Shown in pieces: positions 8,975-20,265 of a stretch of 64,000 bases of DNA. Every line of letters starts with the position of its first letter. Position 1 is the stretch's first letter. Source of the DNA: Candidatus Scalindua japonica (GTDB lineage: Bacteria > Planctomycetota > Brocadiia > Brocadiales > Scalinduaceae); contig NZ_BAOS01000005.1 in NCBI RefSeq assembly GCF_002443295.1, positions 62,001 through 126,000 of the forward strand, in the 5' to 3' direction. The translations under genes and the position numbers were made by a program. Under the pieces are notes generated by a model. The model ran no database searches, was not told the DNA's origin, and saw nothing but the letters and a program-made list of their open reading frames with translations.

Positions 8975-9811
8975 ATGCAGGCAGTAAATCCTATAATAGA
9001 GGTAAGTTATTCACAACCACGACCAGGGTCTGGTCAAGATCTTAATACAAAACAAATGAACAATAACATTACAATAAAAAATCTGAGTTTAATGTATGGC
9101 AAAAAGCAGGTTTTAAAGAATATCAATCAGGAAATAGAAGAGAAAAAGATAACGGCTATTATCGGCCCCTCAGGATGTGGAAAATCAACACTGCTACGAT
9201 GTATAAACAGAATGAATGAACTTATACCTGAAACAAAAGTAGAAGGAGAAATACTATTTCATAAAAAAAATATTTATGCAGCTGATACCGATGTTACTGA
9301 GATCAGGAGAAAAATAGGAATGGTATTTCAGAAACCAAATCCATTTCCGAAGTCAATCTTTGATAATGTCGCATACGGTTTAAGAATAAATGGTACCAAA
9401 GATAAAAGAAAAATCTCCGAAACTGTTGAAGCAACGCTGCAAGATTGCGGTTTGCTGAAAGAAGTTAAAGATCGCATACACTCACCCGCTATGGAACTGT
9501 CAGGTGGACAGCAGCAGAGACTGTGCATTGCAAGGGCGCTTGCAATTGAACCTGAAATAATCCTGATGGACGAACCATGTTCTGCCCTTGATCCTTCCAG
9601 TACATTCAAGATAGAAGAGTTAATGATGAAATTAAAAAAACGATACACCGTTATCATTGTTACCCACAATATGCAGCAGGCTGCAAGGGCTTCAGATATT
9701 ACAGGATTTCTCTATATGGGGAAACTCATTGAATACGGAGACACTAATACATTATTTACAAATCCTAAAGAAAAACTTACTGAAGATTATATCAGCGGTA
9801 ATTTCGGTTAA
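8975..9811 (+). CDS. pstB: Phosphate ABC transporter ATP-binding protein PstB
   Basis: This 278-aa ATPase powers phosphate uptake on the cytoplasmic side. It shows Walker [10 protein letters not shown], the Q-loop in [21 protein letters not shown] (split by family-specific PNPFP), signature [16 protein letters not shown], Walker [13 protein letters not shown] and the switch histidine in VTHNM. These are diagnostic for PstB rather than other ABC ATPases. The first 27 residues are an extension compared with a possible internal start at the later Met before NNNITIKN. The ATG at 8975 has GGAG upstream, so I keep it. It is 42 bp downstream of pstA. Confidence 0.95.
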   Translation: MQAVNPIIEVSYSQPRPGSGQDLNTKQMNNNITIKNLSLMYGKKQVLKNINQEIEEKKITAIIGPSGCGKSTLLRCINRMNELIPETKVEGEILFHKKNIYAADTDVTEIRRKIGMVFQKPNPFPKSIFDNVAYGLRINGTKDKRKISETVEATLQDCGLLKEVKDRIHSPAMELSGGQQQRLCIARALAIEPEIILMDEPCSALDPSSTFKIEELMMKLKKRYTVIIVTHNMQQAARASDITGFLYMGKLIEYGDTNTLFTNPKEKLTEDYISGNFG

Positions 9812-9896
9812 ATCTGACACCGTCCGCTGACGTTAGAAATATTCGTGTAAGGTGGATATTGCCAACTGTTTCAATTTCGATTAAGGAATATTTTCG

Positions 9897-9953
9897 GTGG
9901 GCAATGCCCACTTCAGCTTGATCAATAAATGTAGGAGCTGTTTCTCAAACAGC
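9897..9953 (+). repeat. Two perfect hairpins between pstB and phoU
   Basis: GTGGGC (9897-9902) pairs with GCCCAC (9906-9911) around AAT, and GCTGTTT (9937-9943) pairs with AAACAGC (9947-9953) around CTC. The second is preceded by TGTAGGA, a phrase reminiscent of REP-type elements. No long T-run follows, so they are better read as REP-like or mRNA-processing hairpins than as full terminators. They could separate expression of phoU from pstB. Confidence 0.6.
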
Positions 9954-9986
9954 CATTATTAAATCATTATAAAAGGGAGGGAAATT

Positions 9987-10652
9987 ATGGCAAGAAAAGC
10001 TTTCAGGGAAAACATGAAGACACTTGAAAAAGAGATAATCTGCCAGGGAGAGATGGTTTATATTGCGTTAAACCGTTCGGTTGAAGCGTTAAGAGACCTT
10101 GATGTCACAAAAGCTGAAAAAATAGTAGTTGATGATCGTCTTATCAACAGAAAACGTTGGGATATTGAGGAGCAATGTATTAACCTGCTTGCAACCCAGC
10201 AGCCTGTTGCAACTGATTTGCGAGAACTGATAGCAGTTCTGAGCATAAGCACAGATATGGAACGCATGGGTGATCATGCGGAGGGAATCGCAAAAATAGC
10301 GATTATGCATGGAAACCAGCCTCTGGTAAAACCGCTAATAGATATTCCAAGGATGGCTGAAAAAACATCTGACATGCTTACGAGAAGCTTAGAAGCGTTT
10401 ATAAACAGGGATGCTGAAAAGGCAATTGCCATCTGCAATGAAGATGATGAAGTTGATAATCTATACGATCAGGTATACAGGGAACTCCTTTCATTTATGA
10501 CTGAGAAACCTACGATAATTACGAGAGCAACTTACCTGCTATGGGCAGCTCATAATCTTGAAAGAATTGCAGACCGTGTGACCAACATCTGTGAACGCAT
10601 CGTCTTTCTTGTAAAGGGAACTATGGAAGAACTTAAGGTATCAAACTATTAA
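9987..10652 (+). CDS. phoU: Phosphate transport regulator PhoU
   Basis: This 221-aa all-helical protein links the Pst transporter to the PhoR-type sensor and represses the Pho regulon when phosphate is plentiful. It has the two related three-helix halves of PhoU. Each carries a metal-binding motif: TDMERMGDHAEGIAKIA in the first and HNLERIADRVTNICERIVF in the second. Its length matches the family. AAAGGGAGGG lies just upstream of the ATG. It follows pstB after a gap of 175 bp that contains two hairpins. A terminator lies about 245 bp downstream. No phoR/phoB pair is visible in the window. Confidence 0.94.
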   Translation: MARKAFRENMKTLEKEIICQGEMVYIALNRSVEALRDLDVTKAEKIVVDDRLINRKRWDIEEQCINLLATQQPVATDLRELIAVLSISTDMERMGDHAEGIAKIAIMHGNQPLVKPLIDIPRMAEKTSDMLTRSLEAFINRDAEKAIAICNEDDEVDNLYDQVYRELLSFMTEKPTIITRATYLLWAAHNLERIADRVTNICERIVFLVKGTMEELKVSNY

Positions 10653-10896
10653 AGATAATAGAATAATTACAGTGGTTACAAATTAATATTAGCTTACTCA
10701 AAGAGAGAGGGAGTATCGCTTGGTGTTGGATTTTATTATATGGCAAATGCACTTGAGGGCTGTTTATTCATCTCTTCCGTTTTTCTTCTATTCACTGTTA
10801 TTATATCTATCTTTCTCCCTAAATCATCTTGACAAGAGATTGTATAGTTACTACCATTTAAAAAATTATTAGCTCCGGTACTTCATTACGAATGAC

Positions 10897-10936
10897 AACT
10901 CCTATTGAAGTTTTGTACTTTGATAGGAGTTTTTTT
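10897..10936 (+). terminator. Rho-independent terminator upstream of the dynamin-like gene
   Basis: AACTCCTAT (10897-10905) pairs with ATAGGAGTT (10923-10931), followed by a T-run to about 10937. It probably ends the pst-phoU transcript. The preceding 10653-10896 stretch has no gene that I can support. The next gene begins only 20 bases after the T-run, so its promoter would have to overlap this terminator, or some transcripts read through. Confidence 0.8.
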
Positions 10937-10956
10937 ATTAGAATGACACCTGTAAC

Positions 10957-12717
10957 ATGTTAGAAAAATTTATAAATCACAAAACAGATATTCTGAACAT
11001 CGTTGCAAACATAAATAGCCTGTTGAAGGATAAAAAAGGAACAGGCAACGAAAGGCTACTCGCTGTCAGGGAACAGTTAATCTTAAACCACTTTAATCTC
11101 GTAATATTAGGACAGTTTAAAAGAGGAAAGACTACGCTCATCAATAGCCTGGTAGGTAATAAGATTCTTCCCTCTTCCGTAGTACCGTTAACATCCATTG
11201 TAACGATCCTTAAATTCGGGAGTGAAATCAGATGCACTATCTTCATGAATGACGGCACTGAGGACAATGTTCAAATTGAAGATATCCATAATTATGTGAC
11301 GGAAAGCGGTAATCCGGAAAACAGACGTGGAGTTAAATGTGCGTCTATTGAATACCCGATTCCACTCCTTGAAGAGGGAATGCAGCTTGTAGACACTCCG
11401 GGTATTGGTTCTACATTCCTTCATAATACAGAAACTACCTATGAATTTTTAGACCACCTGGATGCCGCAGTTTTTCTAATGAGTGCCGATGTTCCCATTT
11501 CACAGGTTGAAAAAGAGCTACTTGAAACAATCAAAAGTTCTACACAGAAGATATTCTTTGTTTTGAATAAAGTTGACAACCTGATACCGGAAGAGATTAC
11601 CGAAATGTCTCACCACAACATGAATGTGCTGAAAGAAATGGGGTTTACCGTTCAGGAGATATGGCCAATCTCTGCCAGAAATGCACTTGAGGCGAAAGCC
11701 TCAGATGATGAAGACCTGCTTTTAGAGAGCGGACTTACAAACCTGGAAGATGCCATAGGGGATTTTCTCTCTTCAGAGACAGGCCGGATCGTTCTGAACA
11801 CCGCAATCTCCAAACTAAAGCGTATCACACTTCAAACGGTGTCTCAGATAGCTATTGAAAGCGCGACACTGACCGCTTCTGAAGAGGAGTTGGAAAACAA
11901 GATAAACACCTTTCATAAACTTAATGAAAATCTCAAAAAAGACAAAGAGGACATTGCTTATCTGATAAAAGGAGAAACGGTTAAATTAAACAAAAAAGTA
12001 GAAGAGATGTTACAAGCCTTTAATGACACTGAGACTTCACGGATCAGGAGCTGTATACAGCATTTCTACGATGACAATCGAAACTACAATCCAACCACTT
12101 TACGAGAAGAGATGCAGAAAGTTATCAAGGATGAAATCGTTAAAGGATTTGATATTTTCAAAGAAAAGGTTGAAATTGTGATATCTGACAGTATCCAGGA
12201 GACCTTCAATCGCTTCACAAAACGTTCCAACGATATCATGCAGGAATTTAAGAATGCCGCCGAACAGCTCTTTGAAGTCTCAATGCAACAATCTGACATC
12301 TCTATTGATCTGGCTGAAGATAAAAGATTCTACTATATGGTCCAGGAAAATATGTCTATGACTGAAGAAGAGGTTAAATCAATACTAAGGACTTTCATGC
12401 CTAAATCCATCATTAGAAAATTGATACTGAAGGAGATGATTGAGTTTGTAGCCTCTGAAGTTGGCAGAAACTGTGGAAGGACACGCTCTTCGCTTGCGAC
12501 AAGGATAGGTGGTACGTTTAATCAATACTCCAAAGAGATCAGTAATCTGGGAAATGAACTTATTGAGAATATAGAACAGGCTATGGAAAAAGGGAAAGAC
12601 ATACGCAATAACAGTGCTGAATCCATACGAAACGAACTATCAACATTATCAAACACATCAGGGAAACTTAAAGAAAATGTAAAAAGACTTGAAGGTTTAT
12701 GGAGTGAGATTAATTAG
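10957..12717 (+). CDS. Bacterial dynamin-like GTPase
   Basis: This 586-aa large GTPase belongs to the dynamin/Dynamin_N superfamily. The P-loop is LGQFKRGKTTLINSL (about residues 51-65), the switch-I threonine lies in VVPLTSIVTIL, G3 is DTPGIGS (146-152) and G4 is NKVD (204-207). The C-terminal 300 residues are helical and rich in charged heptads, as in the stalk of bacterial dynamin-like proteins. Known members remodel membranes or protect them under stress. No strong membrane helix is visible, so membrane attachment would be peripheral. No ribosome-binding site is obvious. It stands alone, without the partner dynamin gene often found as a tandem pair. Confidence 0.85.
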   Translation: MLEKFINHKTDILNIVANINSLLKDKKGTGNERLLAVREQLILNHFNLVILGQFKRGKTTLINSLVGNKILPSSVVPLTSIVTILKFGSEIRCTIFMNDGTEDNVQIEDIHNYVTESGNPENRRGVKCASIEYPIPLLEEGMQLVDTPGIGSTFLHNTETTYEFLDHLDAAVFLMSADVPISQVEKELLETIKSSTQKIFFVLNKVDNLIPEEITEMSHHNMNVLKEMGFTVQEIWPISARNALEAKASDDEDLLLESGLTNLEDAIGDFLSSETGRIVLNTAISKLKRITLQTVSQIAIESATLTASEEELENKINTFHKLNENLKKDKEDIAYLIKGETVKLNKKVEEMLQAFNDTETSRIRSCIQHFYDDNRNYNPTTLREEMQKVIKDEIVKGFDIFKEKVEIVISDSIQETFNRFTKRSNDIMQEFKNAAEQLFEVSMQQSDISIDLAEDKRFYYMVQENMSMTEEEVKSILRTFMPKSIIRKLILKEMIEFVASEVGRNCGRTRSSLATRIGGTFNQYSKEISNLGNELIENIEQAMEKGKDIRNNSAESIRNELSTLSNTSGKLKENVKRLEGLWSEIN

Positions 12718-12842
12718 TTGAGACGGTACTACTCTAAGAATTGAAATCGGGAAGAGGTTTACTTTTCTGATTTCTCCTTTCCCACTAATGCAGAACTATG
12801 TCTGTTTAATATGATTGACATAACTGAAGAGAGGAGCCGGCT

Positions 12843-13208
12843 TCAGGGACTACTTTTTTCATATTTAAGAATCCAGTCTACCAGGGCAGTGCCACCGAGG
12901 TCTTCCTCCGCTTTTTCACTCTCAATCCACTTATGAGCAAGCATCTCTTCGATCTTTGTTACTATTTCCGGTCGATGCTGCTTTAAATTGCTTAATGTGT
13001 TTTCAGCCAATTCCAATTCAACTCTAACCTCATTCGGGCACTCGATCATCATAATGATAAACAGTGATTCAAACTTTTCCTGTTCAACCAGTCTCATAAC
13101 ATCAGGACCAATTTTACACATCTCTATGATAAAGGAAGGAGTATATTTGTCCTTTGCCAGGTACAGTTTATTGTTTATTCGTCTGAAAATTATCACTCTT
13201 GATACCAA
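12843..13208 (-). CDS. Hypothetical protein, 121 aa
   Basis: I do not recognise a family. The protein is small, mostly helical and acidic toward its C-terminus, with a central hydrophobic stretch (FESLFIIMMIECP) and an ending GGTALVDWILKYEKS. No signal peptide is evident. The first codon is a TTG at 13208 preceded by AAGGG with almost no spacing; a GTG twelve bases inside is an alternative, so the start is uncertain. It runs in the same direction as the histidine kinase upstream of it but 165 bp away, with a hairpin between. It could be a false gene, though its codon pattern looks coding. Confidence 0.5.
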   Translation of the reverse strand: MVSRVIIFRRINNKLYLAKDKYTPSFIIEMCKIGPDVMRLVEQEKFESLFIIMMIECPNEVRVELELAENTLSNLKQHRPEIVTKIEEMLAHKWIESEKAEEDLGGTALVDWILKYEKSSP

Positions 13209-13311
13209 CCCTTGTAAATAAAACCCATACGTTATCTTACCAGGAACGGTCTTTCATCTCCTCTGTTTGAGGTCAAGTACTTCAACACTTCTGTCATACC
13301 TGCACTAAACC

Positions 13312-13338
13312 ACTATGCACTTAAAGTGCATAGTTTTT
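13312..13338 (+). terminator. Hairpin with T-run between two leftward genes
   Basis: ACTATGCACT (13312-13321) pairs with AGTGCATAGT (13325-13334) around TAA, followed by TTTT on the plus strand. It lies 36 bp downstream of the leftward histidine kinase gene. The T-run is on the wrong strand for a classic terminator of that gene, but the stem is perfect and may still end transcription. Confidence 0.5.
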
Positions 13339-13373
13339 AACCAGCATGCTGATACAATAAACAAGCTCTGCAA

Positions 13374-15785
13374 TTACTCAGAAATATACGGGATGGAAAA
13401 TGAGAAATTACTCCCCTTTCCCAGTTTACTCTCTACCCATATCCTCCCACCATGATACTCAACAATTTCTTTGCAAATTGCCAGGCCAAGTCCTGTCCCT
13501 TTTAATGTGTCTTTGTGTTCGTTTCGTATTTGATAAAATTTTTCAAATATCCTCTCTTGATCAGCCTCTGCGACACCAATGCCTTTGTCTATTACACTTA
13601 TCACTATCTCTCTATTTACCTTTCTTGCACTGCATAATACAGGCCCTTGTTCAGTGAATTTTAATGCATTGGAAATCAGATTAATCAAGACCTGTTTCAG
13701 TTTATCATTATTAGCCATAACCTCAGGCAGTCCACTTTCAATCTCCGCAACTATTTCAAGTTCGTACATTTCGTAGAAACTATTACTCGCTTCTAAAGAT
13801 CCTTTAATTATCTCAGCAACCGATAGGTTTTTCATCTGCCAATCAATTTTTCCGGCCTCAATTTTTGATATATCAAGGATATCGTTTATAAGAAATGTCA
13901 GTCTATCCCCCTCGGACTTTATAATTTTGAAATTCTTTCTAATTTGTTTTACTGCTTTATTAACTTTACTGTTATCAATATTGATAAGAGGAAATATAAT
14001 TCTCTCAAGTTTTTTGTCTATGATCCTTACAAAGCCTAAAACCAGGGTAAGCGGAGTTCTTACCTCATGAGAGACTGTAGACATAAAAGCTGTTCTCACT
14101 TTATCCTGTTCTTGAAGTGTAGTATTTAATTTAGTCAGCTCTTCTTCCATCTTTTTGCGCTCAGTGATGTTTCGCGCTATACCAAGAACACCAATTATGT
14201 TTCCTTGTTTATCTCGTAATGGAATGTTATTATATTCACATACAATACCAGTATTTTTAAAAGTTACTTCTCGGCGAAGTGTTTTTCCTTCCAATGTCTT
14301 TGTATATAATTCCATTGCTTTTTTCAGATTTTCTTTATCAAAAAGCGGTGTAAATGGTTTCCCTATAAACTCTTCTGGTTTATGCCCTGATAATTCCTCA
14401 AATGCATTATTCAGATACAGAACGTTCCCATTGGCATCACATATATAAGCTAAATCAGATATATTATTGATAAGTATTTTAAATTTTTCAATTATACCTT
14501 CCGCTTCCTGACGCTCTGTGATATCTTCAGATGTACCTAGTATGCCAATTACATTACCCATAAAATCGCAAAGTGGTATCTTATTTGTATCAAACCATGC
14601 TTGTTTACCATCTGCCTGCTGCCGTCGTTTTACAATGTGATATTCAGGTTTTTTTGTGTCCATCACCCTTCGATCGCATTTATGGAAGAAGTCTGACTCC
14701 TCTTTCTTCCAGGCAAGATCATAATCTGTTTTTCCAATGACCTCTTCCACACTTTCCTTGCCGGCTTTCTTAGCAAAGTTCTTATTACATCCCATGTAAA
14801 CACTTTTTGTATCTTTCCAGTAAATGGATTGAGGAATATTATCCATAACTATACCCAGCATTTTCTGTGACTCGCAAAGTGCATCCTTTGTTTTCCTGCT
14901 TTTAGTAATATCGGTATATTGTTCGATACGACCGCCTTTATACACGCCAGTATCAATAGGCATACTCCAATGTTCAAGATAACGTTCTTCTCGTTTTCCG
15001 TCAGATAATACATGGCATTCGAAGCTTTCTGTATAGGTATTATTGTCATATGTAGCAATCACGGTCTCCATAAAAGATTTTGGATTCTCAAAGATATTTT
15101 TAATGTGATTGCATATAAGTTGTTTTTTATCCTTCCCGATAAAACATTCTTTCCGCATGCCAAAGAAACGTTCAATAGCTTGATTTGCACATACAACATT
15201 GAATTTTTTATCGAGAATAAATATACCGACCATTGAGCTATTAAGAATATCATTGACCAGAGAATAATACTTCTCTTTACTTTCCCACAGTACTTTTGCT
15301 GCTTTCTTACGATTTGTAACATCTTCAGCAATACCGTCCACCGCAGAAACCCTACCTTGTTCATCAAAGACAGGAACTTCTTGAACTTTTAATGTTCTTA
15401 CAGAACCGTTTTTATGGTAAATTTCAACCTCATACGGAGGTTGTTTGATACCTTTTAAGCTAAGGGCTGTTTGTTTTACCACTTTTTCATTTTCAGGGTT
15501 GTCTGTCATATATTTTGAGTAATGAGAGAGAAACTCTTCCGGTAGATAACCAAGCACGTTCATGATTGATGTGCTGACGTATGTGAATACACCTTCTGTA
15601 TTGTGCGAGTAGAAGATAAAATTATCCTGAAGGTTTTCAATCAAACTTTTATACTTTTCCTCAGATACCTTTAGTTTCTCTTCAACCTTTTCAGCCCTTC
15701 CTCTGGCACTGATTATTTCTAATCTTGATTCTAACCGATTGAGTTCCCTTATAAGTTCAGCCTTTGTCATCTTTTCATAATTCAT
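13374..15785 (-). CDS. Soluble multi-PAS sensor histidine kinase
   Basis: This 803-aa cytoplasmic kinase senses an unknown signal and autophosphorylates on histidine. A short coiled coil (residues 5-60) precedes four PAS/PAC modules at about 45-165, 170-295, 300-425 and 430-550, each ending in a PAC-like DITxR or DITER segment. The HisKA phosphorylation site is [17 protein letters not shown] (near 575). The ATPase domain has the N-box [20 protein letters not shown], the G1 box VIDKGIGV and the G2 box [12 protein letters not shown]. No membrane helices are visible. No response regulator is adjacent, so it is an orphan; the single-domain receiver at 22486 is the only candidate partner in the window. 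Several PAS domains suggest redox or small-ligand sensing, but no ligand residues can be assigned. Confidence 0.92.
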   Translation of the reverse strand: MNYEKMTKAELIRELNRLESRLEIISARGRAEKVEEKLKVSEEKYKSLIENLQDNFIFYSHNTEGVFTYVSTSIMNVLGYLPEEFLSHYSKYMTDNPENEKVVKQTALSLKGIKQPPYEVEIYHKNGSVRTLKVQEVPVFDEQGRVSAVDGIAEDVTNRKKAAKVLWESKEKYYSLVNDILNSSMVGIFILDKKFNVVCANQAIERFFGMRKECFIGKDKKQLICNHIKNIFENPKSFMETVIATYDNNTYTESFECHVLSDGKREERYLEHWSMPIDTGVYKGGRIEQYTDITKSRKTKDALCESQKMLGIVMDNIPQSIYWKDTKSVYMGCNKNFAKKAGKESVEEVIGKTDYDLAWKKEESDFFHKCDRRVMDTKKPEYHIVKRRQQADGKQAWFDTNKIPLCDFMGNVIGILGTSEDITERQEAEGIIEKFKILINNISDLAYICDANGNVLYLNNAFEELSGHKPEEFIGKPFTPLFDKENLKKAMELYTKTLEGKTLRREVTFKNTGIVCEYNNIPLRDKQGNIIGVLGIARNITERKKMEEELTKLNTTLQEQDKVRTAFMSTVSHEVRTPLTLVLGFVRIIDKKLERIIFPLINIDNSKVNKAVKQIRKNFKIIKSEGDRLTFLINDILDISKIEAGKIDWQMKNLSVAEIIKGSLEASNSFYEMYELEIVAEIESGLPEVMANNDKLKQVLINLISNALKFTEQGPVLCSARKVNREIVISVIDKGIGVAEADQERIFEKFYQIRNEHKDTLKGTGLGLAICKEIVEYHGGRIWVESKLGKGSNFSFSIPYISE

Positions 15786-16229
15786 AAGTATTTCTGTGTA
15801 GTTTGATATCCGGCAAACTGTATCAACTTTAAAGATATAATACTCACAGTATGATCTAAATCAAGAGTAAATTTAAACTTGAAAGAGACACAGGTATATA
15901 ACTGTTGAGATGTAGTTTGATTATATAAAGATCGCTTCAGGCACAACAATGTAGATAAATGGGGTCTGTGTGTAAAGTAATCAAGATACAAAACAGATCA
16001 AAATGATACTAATATACTTTTATAAGAATATCATTCAAACACTCTCGCAACTCGGATATTCCCCAGTTTTGTATGTAAGTGATTTCTCTTTCTGTTCCTG
16101 CATCTTTTTGTTGTAGAACTTAGAATGGTAAAGTGAATACTTATTTGTAAATTTTGAGTGAATTAGCTTAATTTTGAATGTGATATTTTTTAATTTTTGC
16201 TACTTAAGAGATGATACTATAGTTCATTG
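15786..16229. other. Intergenic region upstream of the histidine kinase gene
   Basis: About 440 bp with no supportable gene. It is AT-rich and probably carries the leftward promoter of the kinase gene within its first 150 bases. I see no convincing terminator for the radical SAM gene that starts to the right, and no repeat. Confidence 0.5.
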
Positions 16230-17153
16230 TCAAAGAGATGAATCAACCGCACGGTAATGTGCTTCTCTCTCATTTTCCGGAAGGGCAAGGAATGAATCAA
16301 TCGTCTTCAGCATATCTTCTTTATCTTCTCTGACATTACCGGAAACCTGTACATAATTATTTACATGATCACATATCACAAATGTGGAAAGGTTATCAAG
16401 TTTTTCGATCAGATACCTGAGTTCCACAACACATCCTTCAGGGGTTTGCGGTTGGAAAGAACCGTTACGGATCTCTTTTAAAAGTGGAGATTCGGGACCG
16501 GAAAGGACGGCGTCTTTTTCATAAAGCCACAATCTTCTGATTCGAATAAATTCCGGTCCTGTTTCATTGATAAGTTTCGCTGTTTCATGGATATGGTCGT
16601 GCCAATGGTTGCTACCGCCCAAACCCAGGAGAACATAGAAAGAGATTTCAATTCCGGTCTTTTTCAGCCAGTCGGTTATTTCTCTGATCATTTCAGGAGT
16701 CTGACCTTTTCGATGAAACCGCAAGATCTTAATATCTCCCGATTCAAGTCCGATATGCACCCTGTTTAGACCAGCGCGTGCAAGATTCTTGATAGCATCC
16801 TCTTTCAACTTCCGGATAGTTGAGGCTCTTGCATAACAGGTAAGCCTCTTAACCGGTATAAGTTTGCGAAGATATTCGGCGATTTCTACAAAGGTATCAA
16901 CCCCCGCCTGTAACGGATCTGCATCACCAAAGAACGCAGTTTCCGCACCAGGGTGCTGTTGTTTGAGAAGATTGATATCATTTTTGATATCAGCAACAGT
17001 CCTTACGGAAAAACCCGGCTCACCAAAATGAGGATAGATACCACAAAATCTACAGAGATCCCACTTGCAGCCTCTTGTGATACGTACAAGCAGGCTTCTC
17101 CACTCACTCGGCGGACGGATAATTGGCATTTCAGGTAAGCAACTTTTACTCAT
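16230..17153 (-). CDS. Radical SAM protein (Cx4Cx2C type)
   Basis: This 307-aa protein is a radical S-adenosylmethionine enzyme of unknown substrate. The iron-sulfur motif is CKWDLCRFC (about residues 30-38), spaced Cx4Cx2C, preceded by VRITRG. This variant is used by a known HemN/Elp3-like subgroup (TRGCxWNxCxFC). FFGDADPLQ follows the binding site, then HIGLESGDIKILRFHRKG, a conserved radical SAM barrel element, and YVLLGLGG. The protein is short and lacks a SPASM or B12-binding domain. It lies 72 bp downstream of the glnN stop codon in the same direction and may be transcribed with it from upstream, but nothing links the functions. Confidence 0.82.
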   Translation of the reverse strand: MSKSCLPEMPIIRPPSEWRSLLVRITRGCKWDLCRFCGIYPHFGEPGFSVRTVADIKNDINLLKQQHPGAETAFFGDADPLQAGVDTFVEIAEYLRKLIPVKRLTCYARASTIRKLKEDAIKNLARAGLNRVHIGLESGDIKILRFHRKGQTPEMIREITDWLKKTGIEISFYVLLGLGGSNHWHDHIHETAKLINETGPEFIRIRRLWLYEKDAVLSGPESPLLKEIRNGSFQPQTPEGCVVELRYLIEKLDNLSTFVICDHVNNYVQVSGNVREDKEDMLKTIDSFLALPENEREAHYRAVDSSL

Positions 17154-17225
17154 AAAAACAATTTAACACTTTACCCTTCTCATCTAACACTATTTCACAT
17201 ACACTTCTTCCATGTAAAAACAAAA

Positions 17226-19322
17226 CTACAATTTAAAAAGAAGATCAGCATACGTTGGCACAGGCCACAATTTTCGTGGGATCAAGTTCTCCAGCGCATC
17301 AATATCTACACGCAATTCAGTTATCGCGACAAGTACCTTATCTCGAAATGCCTCGGCACGTTTTAAACTGTCAGAAACATTAAGCGCATTCTCCCGTTCA
17401 GATCCCAGTTTCCGGGTGTTACTATATGCTGATTCCAGATGAGTTGAAACTTTTAACAGCAGATCTCTCTGAACTTCCGCGGACGCATTTATCGTTTCCA
17501 GCCTTTGAATCACTTCAGCAAGCTCACTGGTGTAGTGCACAATTGCGGGAATGTATAGGCTTCTTACCATATCGAGCGCCGTATTCGCTTCAATATTAAT
17601 TTGTTTTGAATATTGACCGAGATAAATCTCATATCTGGCACGTACTTCTTCTTTTGTAAGGATTTTATATTTCTGGAACATGCTAACAGATTTTTTTTCT
17701 GGAAATGTTTTAAGTGCTTCTACGGTAGAATCAATATTTGGCAAGCCCCGCTTCTCCGCCTCTTTTTCCCATTCATCTGAGTAATTGTTACCATTGAAGA
17801 TGATCCTTCCATGTTCTCTCATGGTATCTTTTATAATAGAAGCTGTCTCTTTATTTACATTCTTTGCCTTCTCAAGCCTGGTTGCAATTTCATCAAGCGC
17901 TTCCGCTACAATAGCATTCAATACAATACACGGTCTTGAAATAGAAGCGGACGAGGGAACCATGCGAAACTCAAATTTATTACCTGTAAACGCGAAAGGT
18001 GATGTGCGGTTTCTGTCGGCATTATCCTTTGGAAGATGCGGCATTGTATCGATCCCCACCTTGAGAGTAGTGGATACTTTTGATTTTGCTTTCTTCCCCT
18101 TTGCGATAGTCTCCAGAATTTCTGTCAACTCTTCACCCATAAATATCGAGATAATTGCCGGCGGCGCCTCATTTCCACCGAGACGATGATCATTACCTGA
18201 ATTTGCCGCGGACCTTCGTAATATATCTGCATGACGGTCAACGCTGGCAATAAGAGCACAGATAAAAAGCAGGAACTGTGCGTTAGCATGTGGTGTGCTC
18301 CCAGGTTCAAGTAAATTTGCGCCTTCATCAGTACTCAATGACCAGTTCGTATGTTTCCCAGATCCATTAACCCCTGCATAGGGTTTTTCATGCAACAGGC
18401 AGACAAGATCACGTCTTAAAGCAATTTTCTGCAGTGTTTCCATAACAAGTTGATTGTGGTCTGCCGCAATGTTTGCCGTAGTGAAAATTGGCGCCATTTC
18501 AAATTGTGATGGAGCAACCTCATTATGCTTTGTTGTAGCGGCAATACCCAACTTCCATAACTCCTTATCGAGGTCTTTCATAAAATCCGCTACACGATCC
18601 TTAATCTGTCCGAAATAGTGGTCCTCCATCTCCTGCCCTTTCGGAGCTGGCGCGCCAAAAATTGTCCTCCCCGCAACTATTAAATCCAATCTTTGCTCAA
18701 AGAACTTTTTGTCTACAAGGAAGTACTCCTGTTCCGCGCCAATGTTTGCGTTCACCTTACTGACAGTTTTATTACCCAGCGCTCGCAAAACACGAAGCGA
18801 CTGTTGTGAAACCGCTGCCATTGATCGCAGCAACGGGGTTTTCTTATCCAACGCTTCACTCGTATATGAACAAAACGCGGTTGGGATGCAGAGCGTAACA
18901 TCCCCGGCAGCATCTTCCTTAAGGAAAGCGGGTGAGGTACAGTCCCAGGCAGTATATCCACGCGCTTCAAATGTGGCCCTGAGACCTCCACTTGGAAAAC
19001 TTGACGCGTCCGGTTCACCCTTAACAAGCTGCTTACCGGAAAACTCCATGACAACTCCGCCTTGAGCAGTCGGTGAAATAAAGGAGTCGTGTTTCTCCGC
19101 TGTACTTCCAGTCAACGGTTGAAACCAATGTGTATAATGAGTCGCACCCTTTTCAATTGCCCAATCTTTCATAGCATTCGCAACCACATCCGCAACCTCA
19201 GGTGGCAAATGCAGTTCATTGTCAATGGTTTGCCTAAGCGCTTTATATGTATCCTTCGGCAACCACTTCCTCATTACTTCATCATTAAATACATTTGTAC
19301 CAAATACTTTAGTAACATCCAT
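17226..19322 (-). CDS. glnN: Glutamine synthetase type III
   Basis: This 698-aa enzyme should condense ammonium and glutamate to glutamine with ATP. Its length, the N-terminal GSIII-specific domain (about residues 1-170, including THWFQPLTG) and motifs such as [28 protein letters not shown] and [16 protein letters not shown] identify type III (GlnN) rather than GlnA. The C-terminal 150 residues form a helical extension usual for the family. AGAGGG precedes the ATG. Type III enzymes occur in Bacteroidetes, cyanobacteria, planctomycetes and others. It may be nitrogen-regulated, but no operator is evident in the AT-rich upstream region. Confidence 0.95.
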   Translation of the reverse strand: MDVTKVFGTNVFNDEVMRKWLPKDTYKALRQTIDNELHLPPEVADVVANAMKDWAIEKGATHYTHWFQPLTGSTAEKHDSFISPTAQGGVVMEFSGKQLVKGEPDASSFPSGGLRATFEARGYTAWDCTSPAFLKEDAAGDVTLCIPTAFCSYTSEALDKKTPLLRSMAAVSQQSLRVLRALGNKTVSKVNANIGAEQEYFLVDKKFFEQRLDLIVAGRTIFGAPAPKGQEMEDHYFGQIKDRVADFMKDLDKELWKLGIAATTKHNEVAPSQFEMAPIFTTANIAADHNQLVMETLQKIALRRDLVCLLHEKPYAGVNGSGKHTNWSLSTDEGANLLEPGSTPHANAQFLLFICALIASVDRHADILRRSAANSGNDHRLGGNEAPPAIISIFMGEELTEILETIAKGKKAKSKVSTTLKVGIDTMPHLPKDNADRNRTSPFAFTGNKFEFRMVPSSASISRPCIVLNAIVAEALDEIATRLEKAKNVNKETASIIKDTMREHGRIIFNGNNYSDEWEKEAEKRGLPNIDSTVEALKTFPEKKSVSMFQKYKILTKEEVRARYEIYLGQYSKQINIEANTALDMVRSLYIPAIVHYTSELAEVIQRLETINASAEVQRDLLLKVSTHLESAYSNTRKLGSERENALNVSDSLKRAEAFRDKVLVAITELRVDIDALENLIPRKLWPVPTYADLLFKL

Positions 19323-20265
19323 TTTGTACCCTCTATAAGATTGTTATTAATTAAAACATTTTATAATTATACAAACATGCCTGTGCTTATCTTGTTGTAC
19401 CTTATCATTAACGTAAATGTTAAGGTGTCTGAAAATATTTCTACCTCAACACACATTTTAAACCAAATAAAATACGCAATTTTTTCGATTGAATCCTGAT
19501 AAACATCTGCTTTTACAAAGTATTCAATACCGTCTGTTTCATGTCCGGGCACATGATTATATTAATTCTACATAGTCACAACCATCTAGAAACACAAACT
19601 TTAGAAGACTTACTAAACTAATAATTTTCAAAAAAACAAAATATTTAAAATACATCAATTAAAAAACTTTTTTGTTTTTGCCCCCATTATATATCGAACG
19701 CAAAAACCTTACCGTATGCTGATAAAATACTATAATAGTCGGCGGATTCTTAATATTAAAGAGAAAAATGATAGTTTTTATCAGTACCGTATAGTCAGGT
19801 CTTTACCTGTTACAAATGAATACTCCATAGCTGTCTTTCCCGCCCGCCTGTAAGTATTCGGGCAGGCATGTTTTAAGTTGGAATCCGGATTGAACGAACC
19901 ACCTGGATATCCGATAACAGAATTCTGGTATGACAAAAGCGGTATTCACAAAAACCTGTTCTGCCCTTAAGCCTATTGACCTTCGGATTGAGGAATTGTC
20001 AAGCAGGGCTGCCCTGTTGGCAAAAGACGGCATTGATATAAAATGGAATTATTGCATGCTTCATCCGATCCTTTCTAACTTCTGCAACAAGTGGATCTCT
20101 CATTATTCTTCTCCAGATAATTCATGCTTTTGGGAGCGTTTTTTGAGGTGGAGGAAAAAACAGCAATTTTTCACCGCAAACCACGCGCAAAGCGCGCGAA
20201 GAAAAACGTAGGATGATTGTATTTGGTATGCCTGCCTTATTTGTCATCAGTCAGGATCACTTGAC
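19323..20265. other. Long intergenic region between glnN and pyrF, with a repeat copy
   Basis: About 940 bp without a supportable gene. The first 480 bases are very AT-rich and probably hold the leftward glnN promoter. Positions 19839-19868 carry a GC-rich element (CGCCCGCCTG, then TTCGGGCAGGC) that is the reverse-strand form of the repeat at 26650-26680. An open frame on the plus strand (19930-20211) crosses this region but shows no family resemblance and contains a GCGCAAAGCGC palindrome, so it is probably remnant DNA. Confidence 0.55.

Noticed and set aside
19930-20211. Open frame of 93 codons in the glnN-pyrF gap
   Set aside because: It overlaps a repeat copy and a GCGC palindrome and shows no similarity to a known protein.
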